From the NCBI RefSeq assembly GCF_000204055.1, contig NW_006768795.1, positions 286,574 to 333,406 on the forward strand: DNA of 46,833 nt. Reading direction: 5' to 3'. Made by a program: the position numbers and the translations under genes. The stretch comes from Melampsora larici-populina 98AG31 (lineage: Eukaryota > Basidiomycota > Pucciniomycetes > Pucciniales > Melampsoraceae). The notes beneath the pieces were generated by a model that made no database searches, was not told where the DNA came from, and saw only the letters and a program-made list of their open reading frames with translations. Below, piece after piece: positions 24,404 through 33,339 of the stretch (within the stretch, counting starts at the first letter, position 1; the number at the start of each line of letters is the position of its first letter).

Positions 24404-25299
24404 TTAGCAAGATAAAATGTACTTGGTAGAGGAAAAAGCGTGCAGGCCAGAAGGCACTAGGTGGAGTACAAATAGAGACAATGATTGAAGGTATTATGAG
24501 GTCAACAACGCGCACCTCGCGAGCAAGTCATGATTTCGAAAGATTTCTGGCGGCTGAAACTGAGGTGTGTCGTGTAAAAGTGTAAATTTGTAGGTCCCTG
24601 CCTTCAGGCGAAGCGTCAGTCTTAGAGTCCTTGTTAGGGCATAAGTGCTGAAGTTACGCTTGAAGGGGGGGATTTATGAATTTACATTTATTTAATAGGG
24701 CTTGAGCTTATCATGTCCATCACTAGCCCATAGATGAGTTGGGCCTGGGACGTGGAATATTCGACGCTTGAGACAGCCATGACGCCGGAGTTCAACACCT
24801 TCAGGGTCAATTGTACACATGAGGTTGTAGATCGTATCACGATTGATCCGTACATGGTGATTCACAGCAAGGTTTTGCTGCATAGTGCGATATCCAGCAT
24901 TTCGATCTTTACCCTCTATCGCTTCTAGCAATAAATTTACCAGCTCATCCACTGTCACGCGACCTTGTTGTATATCATCACGGCGCCAATTGAGCTCCAT
25001 CTCATTTGACATTGTTCGTATATTATACATATTGATTGGTATATCATAGGTATCGTTAATTGCACACTTCACTCCCAATTTCGTCCTTCCGAGAGTATAG
25101 TATTGGAGTATCAAGGGATAAGCTTGTTCTTTTTGTTCGGCAGTCAATGGTATAGACGGATTCGTAAGCTCGAAGTACTGGAGAACACGCTGCAAGGTTC
25201 GCAAAGGAGCGTGAATGTGGTGTTCGTTAAGAAGACTATCTATCATTGTAGCATGTGATAGATGCTCTTCGCAGTACCTGGTAAGGATGGGCTCAAGTA

Positions 25300-25432
25300 C
25301 AGTAGATTTCAAAAAGGTTGAAATCCGGAAAATCAAAAACTCGCAAGCTGGCCCGTGCACCAGCGCAGCACCGGCCAAAAGTGAAGTGGCCGGCCCTGTC
25401 ACTTTTGCCCTCGCACGTCAGATGATCTGCAG
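25300..25432. repeat. left 133-bp terminal inverted repeat
   Basis: Near-perfect mirror of 30515-30647, GC-rich in the middle (GCACCAGCGCAGCACCGGCC). Three differences by eye. Confidence 0.9.
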
Positions 25433-26021
25433 CTGATCATCCAGCTTGATCTCATATCTTTTTTTTATCGTTCGATTTCCTTGGGCTGTGAACTTCTCGA
25501 ACGACCTTTATCGGACTGCGACTTACTGCGACCCTATCCTCCCAACACTCACCATCTTTCAACTTCTCCCATACTTCCGACTCGACTTTTCGATTCCCAG
25601 ATTCATTATCGGACGGCGACCCTAGACTGCCAATACTCAACATCATTCTTCAATTTCAATACTTCCGACTCGCCTTTTGGATTCCTGATTCCCAGATTCA
25701 TTATCGGACGGCAACCCCATCCTGCTACAACTCAACATCCTTTGAGGGCTTCAATCTTGCGAACTCAACTTTTCCGAATCAAGATTCTAGATGAGAAGAC
25801 CTTCGACCGATAGGGTGGTCCCCGTTGGCCCTATCGTATTCGACTTGGGGGGTGGCCTAATCGTATTTAAATACGGCCAACATCTCTTCGATCGATCGTT
25901 TTTGGAATCCGCCACATTTGTTCATTCTTCAGGCTCAGTCTCATCCAGCCAGCTCACTTCTTCACCAATTTCATCATTAAACAAGTCTTACCTCTATTTC
26001 CATTCGAATTCCTTCCCAAAT

Positions 26022-27909
26022 ATGTCGAAAAATCCTCTTGATTCTAAGTCTAGCAACTCTCAAGCATCTCAAGGGGCTAATACCAACCCTGCGTCCGTTT
26101 CCTTTTTTTTGGACGATCTTCACATGATGAACAAAGTGACTGATGAAGCCCTCCAATTTCAGGATACACTATGTAGACCTGTTTGATATAAACACCAAAG
26201 ACATCAGTTCCGGTATAGGAACTCGCAATTCGTCGGTGGAGTTCGATTTCCGCCATGAGTCTCCGGACCAAGCACCAGGTATGTATTCATTGATATTGTT
26301 CCTTTTATCCTGCAGCTGACATTTCTTGCTATATGTTCCTTTGCCGATAGTCGAACCAAAAGAAGGTGTTGAACCAAAGAAAGGTGTTGAAGGCAAAGAC
26401 GCTGACAAAGAAAAGAACGGTAAGTCTTGGTTTTTTTCCTTTGATTCATTGGCAGTGCTGACTCATTGCTCCGTTTGATGTTTGAAAGGTTTCTTCAACG
26501 AATTCAGTGATATGACCATCACTTTAAGCCTGTATACGCCTGAGGCCACCACCGGGCCGGTCAAGCCCAACCATAAGCGAAAATGGATCCCTCAAAAATT
26601 CCCTGTCACCAAACAACAAATCAATATCAGCAACAATTCTCTTCGTCATTTGAAGTCTCATTTATTCACCATCGCGGACAAGATCTGCAACGATACTGCC
26701 GGTGGCATGAGTGCCTTATTCCAAACAGCCGATGCCAACAATCAACTATCGGTCGGTGTCTATGTTTTCAATCACACCACGTATGGCAAGGGTAAAGCCT
26801 GTGTGGTTAAAGACGATATGCAACTTAAGCTGTTTTTCAAAGCGGTGGCCGATGCCCCATCTCAAGATGCTGGAATCATGGTATCTATGGAACATCCCGG
26901 TAAAGCTGCCCAAGCGGTTGCAGGTGTAAGTGCATTTATCTTTTGATCTCAATTGATTTCTTTGGCTGACCAGTCTGATCACTTATTAGGAACGCTCCTT
27001 AGCCCATGCCGTCTTGACAAACAACAACTCTGTCAAGGAAGGGCGCACGACTTCCACTGACGAGCTCGCCCACTCCGACCCTGTCCCCAAGCGCAAGCTA
27101 GTGCTGAACGAGTTGGTTGTTCACCACAACAAGAAAGGAAACAATGCGGCGGAAGGGTATCGTGTTGTCAACATGGATGACAACACCTTGATCATGAACT
27201 TGAGCTTTGAGCACATGATTGAGTGGGCTAAGTTGTTGGTAAGTGGTTTCTTTTTGCTTTGGTTCATCTGCATATTATTTTTGTTTTGGTTGTTTTTTTA
27301 TTCTTTTTGTTTTGGCTTATTTTTGTGGTTGTTAATTGGTTCTTTTTTCATCCTATCTTGCACCAGGCGATCGGCACCACTGGGGTTACTCTGGACATTC
27401 CTCCGAAGGCCCCTGGTTTCAAGTGGCAGAGCATCAAACGATCCCTCTTAACCACGGCCCCCTTGTTCTCTGCGAAGCAAAGCAAGACCGTTGCCACGAC
27501 CCCCGAACCGCGTCCATACACCTGGGGATACGCTGAAATGCAGGGCATGCATCTCGACGTCGATATCGCCGAGGCCAGGCGACTTGGCAACTTCTCAACC
27601 ATCGACGAGTTTATCCATTTCGCTAGAGTACCAGAGAATGAAGTCGACCATGTGACTGAAATCCTTGAAGAGAACGGTATCCGAAGTTTTTTTCGATTCC
27701 TTTTCCCTGAGGCTTTCCACGCACGCGACATGGAACGTTGGGGCATCCGTTTTGACACTGGCCTCATGTTAATGGAGTCCGCTCGTCGCTTCTACATCCA
27801 TATAGTCGAGAAGGAAGAAGCCAGGCTCCGAGCTAATCCTATCGTCGTTCATGATACTGACTCGGAGTCTGACAATGATGTCAAAGTCATGCCAGGTGAT
27901 AATAAATAA
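26022..27909 (+). CDS. second gene of the Tc1/mariner-type element, function unknown
   Basis: Proposed exons: from ATG 26022 to about 26162, about 26163-26278, 26351-26419, 26489-26925, 26990-27238 and 27367-27909. Introns of 72, 69, 64 and 128 nt have clean GTATGT/GTAAGT donors and TAG/AAG/CAG acceptors and keep the frame. The join between the first two coding stretches near 26163-26186 needs a one-base shift I cannot explain by splicing, so the N-terminus is uncertain or mutated. Visible parts: a Ser/Asn-rich head, a repeat 'VEPKEGVEPKKGVE', a basic 'NHKRKWIPQKF', a middle domain ('NQLSVGVYVFNHTTYGKGKA'), 'VPKRKLVLNELVVHHNKK', then 'TWGYAEMQGMHLDVDIAEAR' and 'EENGIRSFFRFLFPEAFHAR', ending acidic (DTDSESDND). 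I recognise no family, catalytic motif, signal peptide or membrane segment. Purifying selection is hinted by intact splice sites, while the neighbouring transposase has a stop. Confidence 0.7.
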
Positions 27910-27923
27910 GTATTTACTTTTTA

Positions 27924-28160
27924 TTCCAACTCAAAAAAAACAATACGTGTCTTTACAATTATATCAAATATTTGTTGTAGACTTAAATTTTTTTGCTTTA
28001 TGAAAATTGAATTGTTGTCTTCTAATCTCACTACTTCTATACTCCCACTCAAAAAAGTTCAGTACGTGTCTATTCAAGTAGTAATTTGGTCAATTATATT
28101 TGTTTTAGTCTTATAACTTTTTTGTTTCATCAAAATCGTATTGTTCTCTCATCTTCAAAA
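27924..28160. repeat. diverged tandem duplication, two units of about 125 bp
   Basis: Unit 1 (about 27924-28040) and unit 2 (about 28049-28165) share CACTCAAAAAA, TACGTGTCT, CAATTATAT, TTTTGCTTTAT/TTTTGTTTCAT and ATTGTTCTC-like blocks in the same order. It lies 3' of the accessory gene and may belong to its 3' region. Confidence 0.6.
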
Positions 28161-28352
28161 ATCCTATGTGACTTGTTTGTTTCTGTGTGATAGTGTCCGA
28201 CCGACTCCTTTGCTTTGCAATCAAATGATTGATGTCTTTGCGACCGTTCATTAGTGTGTACGAGCCTACCTATCAGCCCATCAAAGAACCTTTATCATCT
28301 TCATATCGCATGATCTAATTCTCGGAAGGGTCATAACTTTCATGAGTTGAAC

Positions 28353-28712
28353 CTTTTGATAAATCACAAGTCCAAAAAAGACCTTCTCAAATCAAAAAGG
28401 CCTTTTTTGGACTTGTGATTTATCAAAAGCTTTGATCACATAACCGAAGAAACTTTGCAATAATAAACTCCTCATTCAAGAGATGAAGCATCAGAGAAAT
28501 CACATGTCCCAAAAATGACCGTCTCAAATCGAAAATTTGATATTGGACTGGAGATTGTTCTGAAGCTTCATCTCATAACTGATCAAACCTTTAAAAAAAA
28601 TCACAAGTCCTCGAAAGGTTCATAAGATGAACCTTTTGATAAATCACAAGTCCCAAAAAAGACCTTCTCAAATCGACAAGGTCATTTTTTGGACTGGTGA
28701 TTTATCAAAAGG
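28353..28712. repeat. array of three related hairpin repeats between the two genes of the element
   Basis: The first hairpin (28353-28380 with 28402-28429) has perfect 28-bp arms beginning CTTTTGATAAATCACAAG and a 21-nt loop. The third (28633-28712) is the same sequence with a few changes. A worn middle copy lies near 28497-28555. The hairpins sit in the convergent intergenic space, where they could act as transcript ends for both genes; that role is inference. Confidence 0.75.
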
Positions 28713-29082
28713 TTTGTTCACATACTCGATTAAACATTTGAACTCAACATGACAAGAGGTTGAGTTCAACAACTTGCCATTTCTCATGCTCAACTCTGAC
28801 ATGATCGATCATGTTGAACTCAATTTAACTCAAGTTTTCATTAGAGATGACAACGGCATTTTGAAGCCATAATATTTCAAGCAGCGCAAACCAGATTTAA
28901 TATAATGAAATGTTGAATAAGTCGACAAGGACCTTTTGAAACCCAATCGATGACAAAACAAGTTCTTGGAAATTTTTTGTTCAACAAGAAACAAAGCACA
29001 CATTTTTAAACGGAAAACAAGGTAGCATATGAATAAGTAAGTCTGGAGACTGGCGATACCCGCTAAACAATCATGACACAAT

Positions 29083-30253
29083 CTACTCTTCTTCTTCGTC
29101 TTCCAAGCGAGTATTGTAACGATTCCAATAGTGGCGAGTAGTGTACCCACTATGTGCGATTAGAGGTTGCAATAAAGTGCGAATCATGACTCGGGCCGCT
29201 AGTAAAAGTAAGTATTCGGACTTGTCGTCTTCAAAAAGCCATCGAGCTTCTCGTTTCAATCAAGCCTTCATACAGTGAAAACCATTTTCAATGGGGTTCA
29301 TGTCGGGTGAATAGGCTGGCAGATAAATGACTAGGATTCCAGCTTGTCGGCACAGCTCGAGAATCCTACCTCCGTGATGAACTCGAGCGTTGTCCATTAT
29401 TAACACCGAGTTGCGCGCTGGATATGGGTTCATCACTGGGAGCTAGAAATGATGAACAGGAGAAAAAAGAATATAAGAAAGCAGTTCAATGAAGCGGACC
29501 ATAAAGGAAGACTTACCAAGTCATGCTTGAGAAAAAGCTCCACATCAATCCTGCGGACTGGGCCTTCGATGACGGTTCCAGCTATCATTCCCTGCTCACT
29601 GACTGCCGGGAGTAAGGTCCAATGAGACCGCTCGGTTTGTCGCTTATCTCGAAGAGTTTGAGTCCCACGCTTAGCATAACTGCGTTTCCGTGAAGCATCC
29701 CTCCCCACGACTCTGCTTTCATCTGGAAGTCAAAACAAAAATAAGTTCGCAACCAAACCACAAAAACAGTGCAAATGAAGAACATACCAATGAAAACCAA
29801 ACACTCGGGTGGAATTCCAGCCACCCGCATCATAAAATTGGTCCTTTCTTCGAGTGACTGGTTTGGATGAACACCTCTAGTCACTAAGAGTGATAAACCT
29901 AAGCGGGTGTGAATTTCTCGAGTGATGGTTGCACGAGATATATCCAAACCGGTCAAACTTCGGAGCTCTGTTTGCAACTCGTCTAAGTAGATCAAGGGGC
30001 GGTCTACCACGAGGTCGTAAAGGATCGCAAGATTCGCGTCGGTCAAAGCATGGGGGCGACCACGAGCGTTGTATGTTGCAGGGTTGGCGACGACACAATT
30101 GGTGAGACAGAAAAGGTGTTTCCATCGGCAGATTGAAACCGCGGAAATTGAAGTGCGTAATTGTAGGTTGATATCATCGAGAGGAACGTTCTCCAACGCC
30201 AGCTGAGTCGCCAGAAGCTTGATCGCTTCGGAGTAAACGACAAAACCACCCAT
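29083..30253 (-). pseudogene. Tc1/IS630-type DDE transposase with one nonsense codon
   Basis: Three exons: 30253-29788, 29722-29517, 29442-29083 (introns of 65 and 74 nt, GTATGT..TCCAG and GTAAGT..TCTAG). The N-terminal helix-turn-helix region ('LALENVPLDDINLQL', 'SICRWKHLF') is followed by 'GRPHALTDANLAIL', 'RPLIYLDELQTELR', 'ISRATITREIHTRLG', then 'CLVFIDES' (first Asp), 'RSYAKRGTQTLRDKRQTERS', 'GTVIEGPVRRIDVELFL', 'SVLIMDNARVHHG' (second Asp), 'YLPAYSPDMNPIENGF' (final Glu). All three catalytic residues are intact. A TGA at 29262-29260, in the 'MKA-stop-LKRE' position where family members usually have Trp, breaks the C-terminal tail. The enzyme would cut at the element ends and insert at TA. 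Confidence 0.85.
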
Positions 30254-30514
30254 GATTTGGGTATAAAGCAAACGGAAGAATTGGATACGGTTGAGAATGA
30301 GAGAATGGGATGTGGATTGACGAAAAAAAATCCTGGACAAAAGGGGGGAGAAAGGGAGATGATGGGGTTCACCCCAACCCCAACCAGAAGAGAAATTCGA
30401 ACCAAAAAAAGAAATGATAAAAAAAACCAATTCGAACAAAAAAAACAAATGATAAAAAAAAGAGAAAAGCCACAAAAAAAAAACCCATCAAGATGGATGA
30501 TCTTCTGCAGGTCT

Positions 30515-30647
30515 CTGCAGATCATCTGACGTGCAAGGGCAAAAGTGACAGGCCCGGCCACTTCACTTTTGGCCGGTGCTGCGCTGGTGCACGGGCCAGC
30601 TTGCGAGTTTTCGATTTTCCGGATTTCAACCTTTTTGAAATCTACTG
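30515..30647. repeat. right 133-bp terminal inverted repeat
   Basis: Near-perfect mirror of 25300-25432. A second CTGCAG just inside (30505-30510) suggests a small local duplication at the inner border. Confidence 0.9.
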
Positions 30648-30798
30648 TACCTCATCACAAACATCATTGATGTGTGTCATGATTTGATGTCTTTTTGAGA
30701 GAACAGGTGATTCCGAGTGGGTGGTGAGTTTAGATTCAGGAGCTTGAGTGTAGAGAGATTGGCAGTGCGATCGTAGGTAGAGTTCAACCACGAATATA

Positions 30799-30958
30799 GG
30801 GGTTCTCAAAGTTGGCCCGGTTTCAAGAAAACCCAGTTGACCCGGTTGCTTTTTGGCAGTAACCTTGTGTATCGAGTTGACATGTATTGACAGATCACAG
30901 CCAAAAAGTCAACTGGGTCAACCGGGTTTTTACAAACCGGGCCTACTTTGAGAACCCC
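30799..30958. mobile_element. 160-bp MITE, family A copy 2
   Basis: The ends GGGGTTCTCAAAGT and ACTTTGAGAACCCC are inverted repeats. The inner part (CCCGGTTT, ACCCAGTTGACCCGGTTGC, TTTTTGGC, GTGTAT, CCAAAAAGTCAACTGGGTC) matches copy 1 at 22134-22293, and both are 160 bp. It lies just upstream of the integrase-like gene start. Confidence 0.72.
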
Positions 30959-31007
30959 TTATGAAGACGAATAAGGTTGTTGATGTGACGGAAATATCAA
31001 AAATCAA

Positions 31008-31092
31008 GTTTTGAGAGTCGAAATTCAAAACTGAAAATTGAAAATTGAAAATTGAAAACAGGTGGCGGGGCCTCCTGTCTCAGCTTCCGTAA
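31008..31092 (-). repeat. dispersed repeat with TTTTCAATTTTCAA tract, copy 2
   Basis: Reverse complement of the 17652-17745 repeat: GACAGGAGGCCCCGCCAC, then TTTTCAA units, then CTCAAAACTTGA. The span 31093-31680 beyond it shows no gene. Confidence 0.7.
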
Positions 31093-31683
31093 AGACATTT
31101 GCCACGCCCAAATTTGAATTTTCAATGTGATTTTGGGCCAAAACTCGCCAATCTAATTACATAATGGAGCCAAAAGGGCGAAATATCGAGTTTTGACCTG
31201 TTTTGACACAATGGACCTACAAATCCGGAGACTCCCGAGAGTGTATCTCAGAACGAACTGAGTTTACAGCCCCCGAAATGGGATTATCGTGTGAAGCGAA
31301 GCATTTCCAATAAATCTCGCTTCCATATCAATGGTTAATTGTACGAGATCACGTGTAACGGCGTGCGCTATGGAACCTTGGTCTCGACACTGGATGGTGC
31401 GGGTGCCTTTCTGGAAAAAGAGCAATTGTACATGTTACGTTATTGACACAAACGTAACATTCAGTCATTCAGATTCAGCCACGATGGTGAAGGTTGGAGA
31501 TGCACTTTACTCTCAAGTCAAGAAAAAATGACTTCGACATGAACTTTGACCCTACTCGAATCCTTCATGGAGCGATTGATCAAAATCCAACAGTGGTTCA
31601 TCATGATCAGCAGCTTTGTGCTCAGAGATCAGCTCGAGTTCGAGTTGACCCTTGCTCGATTTCCTTTCACTTGAGATGCCCTA

Positions 31684-31859
31684 CAGTCAAACCTGTGCAA
31701 ATGCATACCTGCGCAGATGCATAACCTGTGACAATGCATAGAAAAATTCCTAGATCTTGATACTTTTTACCGCCAAACTAGACAATGGAATTGCATAACC
31801 CGTGAAAATGCATAGGAAAAGTCTTCCACCCAAATTATGCAATTGCACAGGTTTGACTG
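31684..31859. mobile_element. 176-bp Tc1/mariner-type MITE
   Basis: Perfect 17-bp terminal inverted repeat CAGTCAAACCTGTGCAA, flanked by TA at 31682-31683 and 31860-31861. Subterminal ATGCATA motifs recur on both arms. It shares only the CAGT start with the large element at 25300-30647, so it is not simply a deletion derivative of it. Confidence 0.82.
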
Positions 31860-31929
31860 TATATCATGCCAAAGGCTATATCTTTCGCGTGCACGCAGGC
31901 TGGAGTTTTTATTTTTGTTATTTATGGCG

Positions 31930-32210
31930 TTCAAACATGCGCAAGAAATTTGCAAGTTGCGAGAAAGTTCTGTGCAAGTTCTTTTAAACATCTTGCATAG
32001 AACTTCCACAAAACTTGCAGACTTAAGAAAGTTATGTGTGAACCTAGGCTTCCCCGCTTCGAGGACTCAGTTTGCCCTTGATGAGATACATAAGATACAT
32101 ACAGCAGGGGGTTGTGAAAAAATTAATTAAGCAAGATCTGTGCAAGATTTCTTGCACGGATCTTGCACGGATCTTGCACATCGGTTTTGCAAATTTCTTG
32201 CACATGTTTG
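31930..32210. repeat. TGCAAG/CTTGCA foldback repeat, copy 2
   Basis: Dense TGCAAG and CTTGCA words, including GTGCAAGATTTCTTGCAC as a near-palindrome at about 32138-32155. Similar in words and length to 7945-8165. Confidence 0.6.
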
Positions 32211-32251
32211 AACGACATAATTGTTCAATTTTTTCGTGCTGTGCCGGGTGC

Positions 32252-33049
32252 GGGAGTAACCGAAGGGCTGTGAAATTTTGTAGCGGCTACTGCTACCCAC
32301 TACAAATTGGCTACTTACGACACGCAGATTTCTCCATTCGGAATTCGTACTGCTGACTTCACACGATGCCAGCCAAAGCAGACCATGCCATTCTAATAGG
32401 TCATTGACAACGCGGATACGTCATGACATACATGGTACGTAGTGGAGGAATTGAAGTTCACTCTTTCTGTGCAATCATTTTCACCAGTCTATTGAAGTAG
32501 AAATGTTCCTTGATTCTCGAGATGATTTTCACAATCGATTTTCTTCAAAGCCTGCTGATCTCAAGAGCACCTTACCATGAAAGCTACATCTTGATAATAT
32601 CGCTGGTCGGTTCCGCGATGGACCATGATCCGTGCGAGCCCATATGAGGTCTACAATCAATCGGCCTTTGAGTATACCCTTAGGCTTGGATATATGTGGC
32701 CGGAATAGAGACATACTAGCAAGGATTTCGATTTGGCCAAAGTTCTGGTTGACTATGTAAATCAAGATTTGTGGCGAGTTTGTTTCTTCTGCAATTATCA
32801 ACACAACCGTGTGCCATTAGATCTCTCCATCAGCTCACCTTGATCCAAAGTGTGTTCACAAAAGCCCATCTTCAGCGAGTTGGGTGACCACTGATACGGT
32901 AGAGTTTGTATTGCTGAGTTTGCGCGCACCGTACAATTAGGTCTCACGGTTGGACAAATCCGATGTCTGCGTGTCTAGAAATGGTTACGTAGCAGATAGT
33001 AGCTGCTACTCAGTAGCAACTACAAAATTTCACAGCCCTTCCAGTACTC
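32252..33049. mobile_element. 798-bp MULE-like non-autonomous element
   Basis: TGCCGGGTGC occurs directly before (32242-32251) and directly after (33050-33059), a 10-bp direct repeat that fits the 8-11 bp duplication of Mutator-like elements. The ends carry inverted repeats of about 35-60 bp (GAAGGGCTGTGAAATTTTGT on both arms, then GCTACTG..., later GACACGCAGA). No coding sequence is recognised inside. Confidence 0.72.
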
Positions 33050-33339
33050 TGCCGGGTGCCCTGCTGTGCCGTGGTAAACTCCAAGTGAGCTGTATTTTTC
33101 AAATGTAAGGCTCGAAAACGCTCAAAAAACTGAAATGTGAATTTGAAAGAAACTTGCGAGAGACTTCTTTCTTTAAAGTTGACAATCGTGTGATCAATCA
33201 CGACTTCCCACTTACATAATTTCCATCGATGCCTCCCGACTTGAATTCTCAACTCTAGAGACACCGTTTCCTCCTTCGTTTTACTTATCAACTTGTATAC
33301 TGCCGAGTCGCCGACCACCTACCATCTTTCATCGTTACT

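Larger units (their letters stand above)
21402..24695 (-). mobile_element. non-autonomous Helitron-like element
   Basis: Read on the minus strand, the 3' end is a perfect GC hairpin (AGGCGGGC-AA-GCCCGCCT, 21428-21411), nine bases, and CTAG at 21405-21402, followed by host T. The 5' end starts TTAAATAAATG at 24695, preceded by host A. The element therefore sits between A and T with no duplication, as Helitrons do, and its removal restores the Tyr-Gly codons of the split gene. The 5' TT differs from the usual TC. No Rep or helicase is inside; the 3.3 kb holds two MITEs and no convincing gene. It probably moved using proteins supplied elsewhere. Its relation to the broken Rep gene at 39.5-42.3 kb cannot be judged by eye. 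Confidence 0.78.
25300..30647. mobile_element. Tc1/mariner-type transposon with 133-bp inverted repeats and two genes
   Basis: The ends are CAGTAGATTTC..GAAATCTACTG, flanked by TA at 25298-25299 and 30648-30649. The inverted repeats (25300-25432 and 30515-30647) are 133 bp with three differences by eye. Inside are a DDE_3/Tc1-like transposase on - (30253-29083) and a second, spliced gene on + (26022-27909), tail to tail. At 5.35 kb this is much larger than ordinary Tc1/mariner elements, which usually carry only the transposase. It lies in the split integrase-like gene at a TA dinucleotide. Confidence 0.85.
20588..30680 (-). pseudogene. integrase-like DDE gene split by a Helitron and a Tc1/mariner-type element
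   Basis: Coding pieces are 30680-30650 (ATG, 'MTHINDVCDE'), 25299-24696, 21401-21051, and from about 21025 to 20588. Together they give 'VLEPILTRYCEEHL', a helical region, 'GYRTMQQNLAVNHHVRINRD', 'WASDGHDKLKPY' joined to 'GICIYGFIDTWSRKVLSLRV', 'TNNNPRVIGLYF', 'STDHGTETGDMATFQ', 'HYTTSTHNQKIESLWSQL', then 'LHLWIPLVQRVMDSFMDR'. This is the integrase-core family known from fungi and animals, with D, D and E catalytic residues visible (DGHDKLKP, STDHGTE, QKIESLW). Removing the two insertions restores frame at V-L (TA site) and at Y-G (A/T site). The last intron (about 21050-21000, GTAAGC donor) could not be phased cleanly; 'NWVNRALFLHLW' suggests an acceptor AAAG near 21019. Whether it was a host gene or itself a mobile element is not clear. 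Confidence 0.75.

Noticed and set aside
24692..25402. 236-codon minus-strand frame as a complete protein
   Set aside because: Its first about 34 codons are translated inverted-repeat DNA of the inserted element and its last codon is Helitron sequence; it is only the middle piece of the split integrase-like gene.
29585..30475. Minus-strand frame starting at 30475 as the transposase start
   Set aside because: The extra N-terminus is Phe/Ser-rich translation of A/T-rich leader; the ATG at 30253 fits the family start.
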